Assembly: GCF_029433105.1 (NCBI RefSeq)
Contig: NZ_JARNTW010000005.1
Location: forward strand, 253,659-317,658
Direction: 5' to 3'
DNA: 64,000 nt
Source: Runella sp. MFBS21
GTDB lineage: Bacteria > Bacteroidota > Bacteroidia > Cytophagales > Spirosomataceae
Positions 61,420-64,000 of the stretch are shown piece after piece (within the stretch, counting starts at the first letter, position 1; the number at the start of each line of letters is the position of its first letter). The translations under genes were made by a program, and so were the position numbers. Below the pieces are notes generated by a model, which saw nothing but the letters and a program-made list of their open reading frames with translations, searched no databases and was not told the DNA's origin.

Positions 61420-61545
61420 TTAGTCAAAAAAAATACTAGAGATAATTACCAACAAAAAGAAAACGACAATCACGATTAAGTAATAAAACAAATCGATGAA
61501 AGGATAGTCGTGTCGGTTGAGCTTATTGAGCCACTTATTGAGCAT
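61420..61545 (-). CDS. 41-residue single-pass membrane protein
   Basis: A short frame, ATG at 61545 to TAA at 61420. The product starts MLNKWLNKLNRHDYPFID, with a basic amphipathic start, and continues with a strongly hydrophobic stretch of about 20 residues (LIVIVVFFLLVIISSIFF) before a final Asp. Such short one-helix proteins are often missed. Support is only the coherent charge and hydrophobicity layout; a comparison between related genomes would be needed to prove it. It lies between the protease and the dehydrogenase, on the opposite strand. Function unknown. Confidence 0.45.
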   Translation of the reverse strand: MLNKWLNKLNRHDYPFIDLFYYLIVIVVFFLLVIISSIFFD

Positions 61546-61649
61546 ATGCTTGAAAGTGAGTTTAATGAAATGTCAATTTTATTGGTTACTTTCTAAAGTA
61601 ATTGATAAAAATCCGCTACTTTTAGCTATGTAACTTCCCCACAAATCTA

Positions 61650-62585
61650 ATGCAAATATTTGTAAATACACCTTTGAATGAGGTATTACGCCAGAAATTA
61701 CGTCAGCAGCTTCCTGCGGAGCATTCAGTATTTTTTAAAATAGAACACACCGAACAACAACAACGCGAAGGCTTTCGACAATCTCAAATTATCTTAGGAA
61801 ATCCCCCTGCGGCATGGTTTGAGGAGGTTTCGCCAGATCTTCAATTTTGGCAGCTAGATTCGGCTGGATTCGATGGTTTCAAACATGTTTCTTTGCCAGA
61901 AGCAGTAGTGTGTAATCTGGCCGATTATTTTTCGATTCCTTGTGCGGAGACAATCATCGCCGGTATCATGGCTTTTTATCGAGGAGTGGACGAACTTACC
62001 CTGCTCAAAGCTGAAAAACGTTGGATTGGAGCTCCGCTACGTTTTCGCCTCAATCTCCTAACAGGCAAGCGGGTGGTTATTTTGGGGGCTGGGAGCATTG
62101 GTCAAGCCGTCAAAAAAATGCTTGCTGGCTTTGATTGTGATATAAGTATGGTAGCACGATCGCATCCGAGTGCCGATATTCACTCCCCTGAAGCTCTTCT
62201 GAAAGTCTTACCTGAGACTGATTTAGTCATTAATTGCCTGCCCGGCATGGCCAAAGGTTTTTTTACGGCTGAGATGATAGACGCTTTACCTTCTACGGCT
62301 GTTTTTGCAAATGTAGGCCGTGGGACTACCGTCGATGAAGAAGCGTTGATTAAGGCTCTACAAGAGAAGCGCATTGCGGGTGCAGTATTGGATGTAACGG
62401 AAGTAGAACCTCTCCCTTCTGATAATCCCTTGTGGGAAATGCCCCACGTCATACTTACTCAACACACAGGCGGTGGTCAAGCAAGTGAAGATGAAGGAAA
62501 AGTCAATTTTTTCGCCAAAAACCTTACCCGATTTTTAGAAGGCAAGCCTGTCGAAAACCAAATCAATTTGTCAAGAGGATATTAA
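61650..62585 (+). CDS. NAD-dependent D-2-hydroxyacid dehydrogenase
   Basis: 311 residues, cytoplasmic. The NAD-binding Rossmann motif is VVILGAGSIGQAVKKML (GxGxxG). The catalytic Arg lies in ANVGRGTTVDEEAL, the Glu in LDVTEVEPLPSDNPLW, and the His in LTQHTGGGQ. The order and spacing fit the D-isomer-specific 2-hydroxyacid dehydrogenase family, glyoxylate/hydroxypyruvate-reductase-like branch. The N-terminal substrate domain is shorter and divergent. Substrate unknown. The NTF2-like gene follows after 11 nt, so the two form an operon. Confidence 0.9.
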   Translation: MQIFVNTPLNEVLRQKLRQQLPAEHSVFFKIEHTEQQQREGFRQSQIILGNPPAAWFEEVSPDLQFWQLDSAGFDGFKHVSLPEAVVCNLADYFSIPCAETIIAGIMAFYRGVDELTLLKAEKRWIGAPLRFRLNLLTGKRVVILGAGSIGQAVKKMLAGFDCDISMVARSHPSADIHSPEALLKVLPETDLVINCLPGMAKGFFTAEMIDALPSTAVFANVGRGTTVDEEALIKALQEKRIAGAVLDVTEVEPLPSDNPLWEMPHVILTQHTGGGQASEDEGKVNFFAKNLTRFLEGKPVENQINLSRGY

Positions 62586-62596
62586 ATCTAATAGGG

Positions 62597-63034
62597 ATGA
62601 ACAAAAAAATCACCATTGCGCTACTGTTGTTTTTAGCAGTTTGGAATATAGGCTTTGGCCAAAAAAACGCAGACGAAAAAGCCATTTTGGCTATTCTTCA
62701 AAAACAAGAAGCGGATTGGAATGCGGGCGATGTTAATTCGTTTATGCAAGGTTACTGGAAATCAGACTCTTTGGCTTTTATCGGTGCCAAGGGGCCGACT
62801 TATGGGTGGCAAAATACCTTAGACAACTACAAAGTGCGCTACCCTGACCGTGCTTCTATGGGAACATTGAAGTTCACAATTCTGCGTCTTAATCGCCTTG
62901 ACAAAAACGCCTATTTTGTGATAGGAAAATGGCACCTGACTCGCCCCGAAAAGGGAGACATTGGGGGACATTATACTTTAGTGTTTCGCAAAATAGGAGG
63001 GAAATGGTTGATAGTAAGTGATCATACTTCTTAA
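62597..63034 (+). CDS. Exported NTF2/SnoaL-like (DUF4440-type) protein
   Basis: 145 residues. Signal peptide (MNKKITIALLLFLAVWNIGFGQ), then a DUF4440-type NTF2-like domain: AILAILQKQEADWNAGDVNSF, then TYGWQNTLDNYKVRYPD and HYTLVFRKIGGKWLIVSDHTS. The cone-shaped fold often binds small hydrophobic ligands or acts as isomerase or hydrolase; no catalytic residue can be named here. It lies 11 nt after the dehydrogenase gene and ends in a hairpin terminator. Confidence 0.87.
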   Translation: MNKKITIALLLFLAVWNIGFGQKNADEKAILAILQKQEADWNAGDVNSFMQGYWKSDSLAFIGAKGPTYGWQNTLDNYKVRYPDRASMGTLKFTILRLNRLDKNAYFVIGKWHLTRPEKGDIGGHYTLVFRKIGGKWLIVSDHTS

Positions 63035-63041
63035 AAACAAA

Positions 63042-63071
63042 AATTCCCTTCGGCAATCGCTAAAGGGAATT
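63042..63071 (+). terminator. Hairpin after the NTF2-like gene
   Basis: AATTCCCTT (63042-63050) and AAGGGAATT (63063-63071) with a 12-nt loop, 7 nt after the stop. A short T-rich run follows (CTACTCTTTT). Confidence 0.65.
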
Positions 63072-63467
63072 CTACTCTTTTCACACTATATTAAAATTTT
63101 GATGCCTTTTTAGAACAAAAGAAAACTCTTTGGGATAATTACTGCTATAGTTTTTATCAATTAGCATGGGCTTTGCCCCAATACTACTTTTTCTTAGAAT
63201 GTTTCTTCTACAAACATTTGTCTTCACAAAAAGTTGCGGGAAATTAGTAAAATAACATCGCTTGGTCATTGGAGTTTGAAAGAAATAATATTAAGCAAAG
63301 ACCAAACACTTTGTAAATGAGAGAGCTAAAGACAGCTTCACCTTCTCTTCTGAAGAGAGAAAGAATGGGTATTTCATAGTAAGTAGGGTATAATGACACT
63401 TGCGCCATATAGGCTTTAACTTAAACCAGCAATAATCTTGCCAAAAATAAATTGAAGAGATTGCTTC
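63072..63467. other. Gene-free stretch
   Basis: No convincing gene, tRNA or long repeat on either strand. A minus-strand frame of 62 codons (63081-63269) has unlikely composition (Phe/Asn/Lys-rich, no known motif) and is not called. An imperfect hairpin lies near 63338-63362 (CTTCTCTT/GAGAGAAAG). Confidence 0.5.
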
Positions 63468-64000
63468 CTATCGGTTGGGCAACGAAGAAGGATGAGGCAA
63501 GGAGGATTTTGGCGTTAAGATGAGCCTTTTTTCTACCTCTTCTAATTTGTACATAATAGTACGAAGCCCTCCTGTTGGTTTGGCATTGGTATCGCCGGGA
63601 TGGTAAATGGGAAATTTTCTGATGAGCATGTTGTCTTCTATCATAAATGAATCATGCCCCATATAACCTTCCGCTAAGTCTGCGGTAAGAGGTGTGGTAT
63701 GAATTTTGTCAAAAAAATCAGGGAAAAACTGAAACGCATACACCTTACCAAAGGCACCACTGCCATAGGTGCAAGAATAAATATAGATTTCGGGAGCATT
63801 GTTTTGGTCCAAATCACCTGCTTCTGCATTGACGACCCAGCCGTCGGTTTTTTGTCGAATAGTCATCAAAAACGCATTGTCACGACTAACTCGTATCACA
63901 AGCTCTCGTACAGATCCAGCATCGCTGGTTGAAATATCAAACTGATGTTTTTTGAAAATAAGGGTTTTCTTGAAGCTTTCGGAGGTAGGAGTTTCGGTAG
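63468..64000 (-). CDS. PliI-like lysozyme-inhibitor-family protein, 5' end outside window
   Basis: The frame is open through the right edge of the window; an ATA/GTG start near 63899 is internal, since the coding text continues upstream (SFKKTLIFKKHQFDISTSDA, then GSVRELVIRVSRDNAF). The pattern strand, SVRELVI, DLDQNNAPEIYIY and TYGSGAFGKVYAFQF resembles the PliI family of I-type lysozyme inhibitors, which are periplasmic and block host lysozyme. The N-terminus with its signal is missing, so export cannot be confirmed. The assignment is tentative. Confidence 0.55.
   Translation of the reverse strand, partial: TETPTSESFKKTLIFKKHQFDISTSDAGSVRELVIRVSRDNAFLMTIRQKTDGWVVNAEAGDLDQNNAPEIYIYSCTYGSGAFGKVYAFQFFPDFFDKIHTTPLTADLAEGYMGHDSFMIEDNMLIRKFPIYHPGDTNAKPTGGLRTIMYKLEEVEKRLILTPKSSLPHPSSLPNR

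Noticed and set aside
63081-63269. 62-residue minus-strand frame
   Set aside because: No motif, odd composition and no signal; treated as non-coding.

Overview
The window comes from a Bacteroidota genome, most likely Cytophagales (Spirosomaceae/Runella-like; inferred from gene families, not from a marker gene). Supporting signs are type IX secretion (T9SS) C-terminal sorting domains on two adhesins, hybrid two-component proteins carrying AraC output domains, a CarboxypepD_reg plus beta-barrel outer-membrane protein, LytTR/LytS-type two-component genes, many Bacteroidota-style lipoproteins, and promoters of the TTTG-N19-TAnnTTTG type.

Layout. 1-1.65 kb: phenylalanine/tyrosine catabolism (hppD, cut by the window edge, then phhA). 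1.68-1.98 kb: a promoter, tRNA-Ser(GCU), tRNA-Pro(UGG) and a 15-bp-stem hairpin. 2.0-5.1 kb: a small accessory region beside the tRNA, with a HAD phosphatase, an HD hydrolase, a YhcG/DUF1016 nuclease and a decayed adenine-N6 methyltransferase. 5.1-8.0 kb: a minus-strand operon of TRIC channel, BASS transporter and PlsC-like acyltransferase. 8.1-8.4 kb: three tandem 85-bp hairpin repeats. 8.6-11.0 kb: an outer-membrane beta-barrel protein. 11.2-16.4 kb: a LytTR response regulator with two LytS-type sensor kinases whose C-terminal coding DNA is identical over 604 bp.

16.7-34.5 kb: a plus-strand block of envelope genes. It holds an FN3-type lipoprotein, an LGFP-repeat lipoprotein, a triple-repeat secreted protein, a small membrane protein, and a tight three-gene operon (beta-barrel, 2267-residue TANFOR-like giant, FN3 protein). 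These are followed by a PQQ-propeller lipoprotein, a caspase/DUF4347-like protein and a class-C-type serine hydrolase. A 60-100 bp sequence occurs three times (14.24, 16.52 and 31.14 kb), next to the kinases and two of these lipoproteins, and may tie the block to the LytTR system.

34.5-54.9 kb, minus strand: two doublets, each a hybrid sensor/AraC regulator followed by a T9SS-exported adhesin. The larger adhesin (3299 residues) has 17 mosaic 80-residue SprB-like repeats; the smaller has two related units and the same C-terminal module. 55-64 kb: DUF4142 and YdaT-like small proteins, an AraC regulator with a small partner, a DUF6786-type lipoprotein, a large zinc metalloprotease, a short membrane protein, a D-2-hydroxyacid dehydrogenase, an NTF2-like protein and a partial PliI-like protein.

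The best candidates for undescribed biology are (i) two different sensors kept identical in their kinase modules by recent gene conversion, with one response regulator and a shared upstream element; (ii) the barrel/TANFOR giant/FN3 operon; and (iii) the duplicated regulator-adhesin doublets with recombining repeats.
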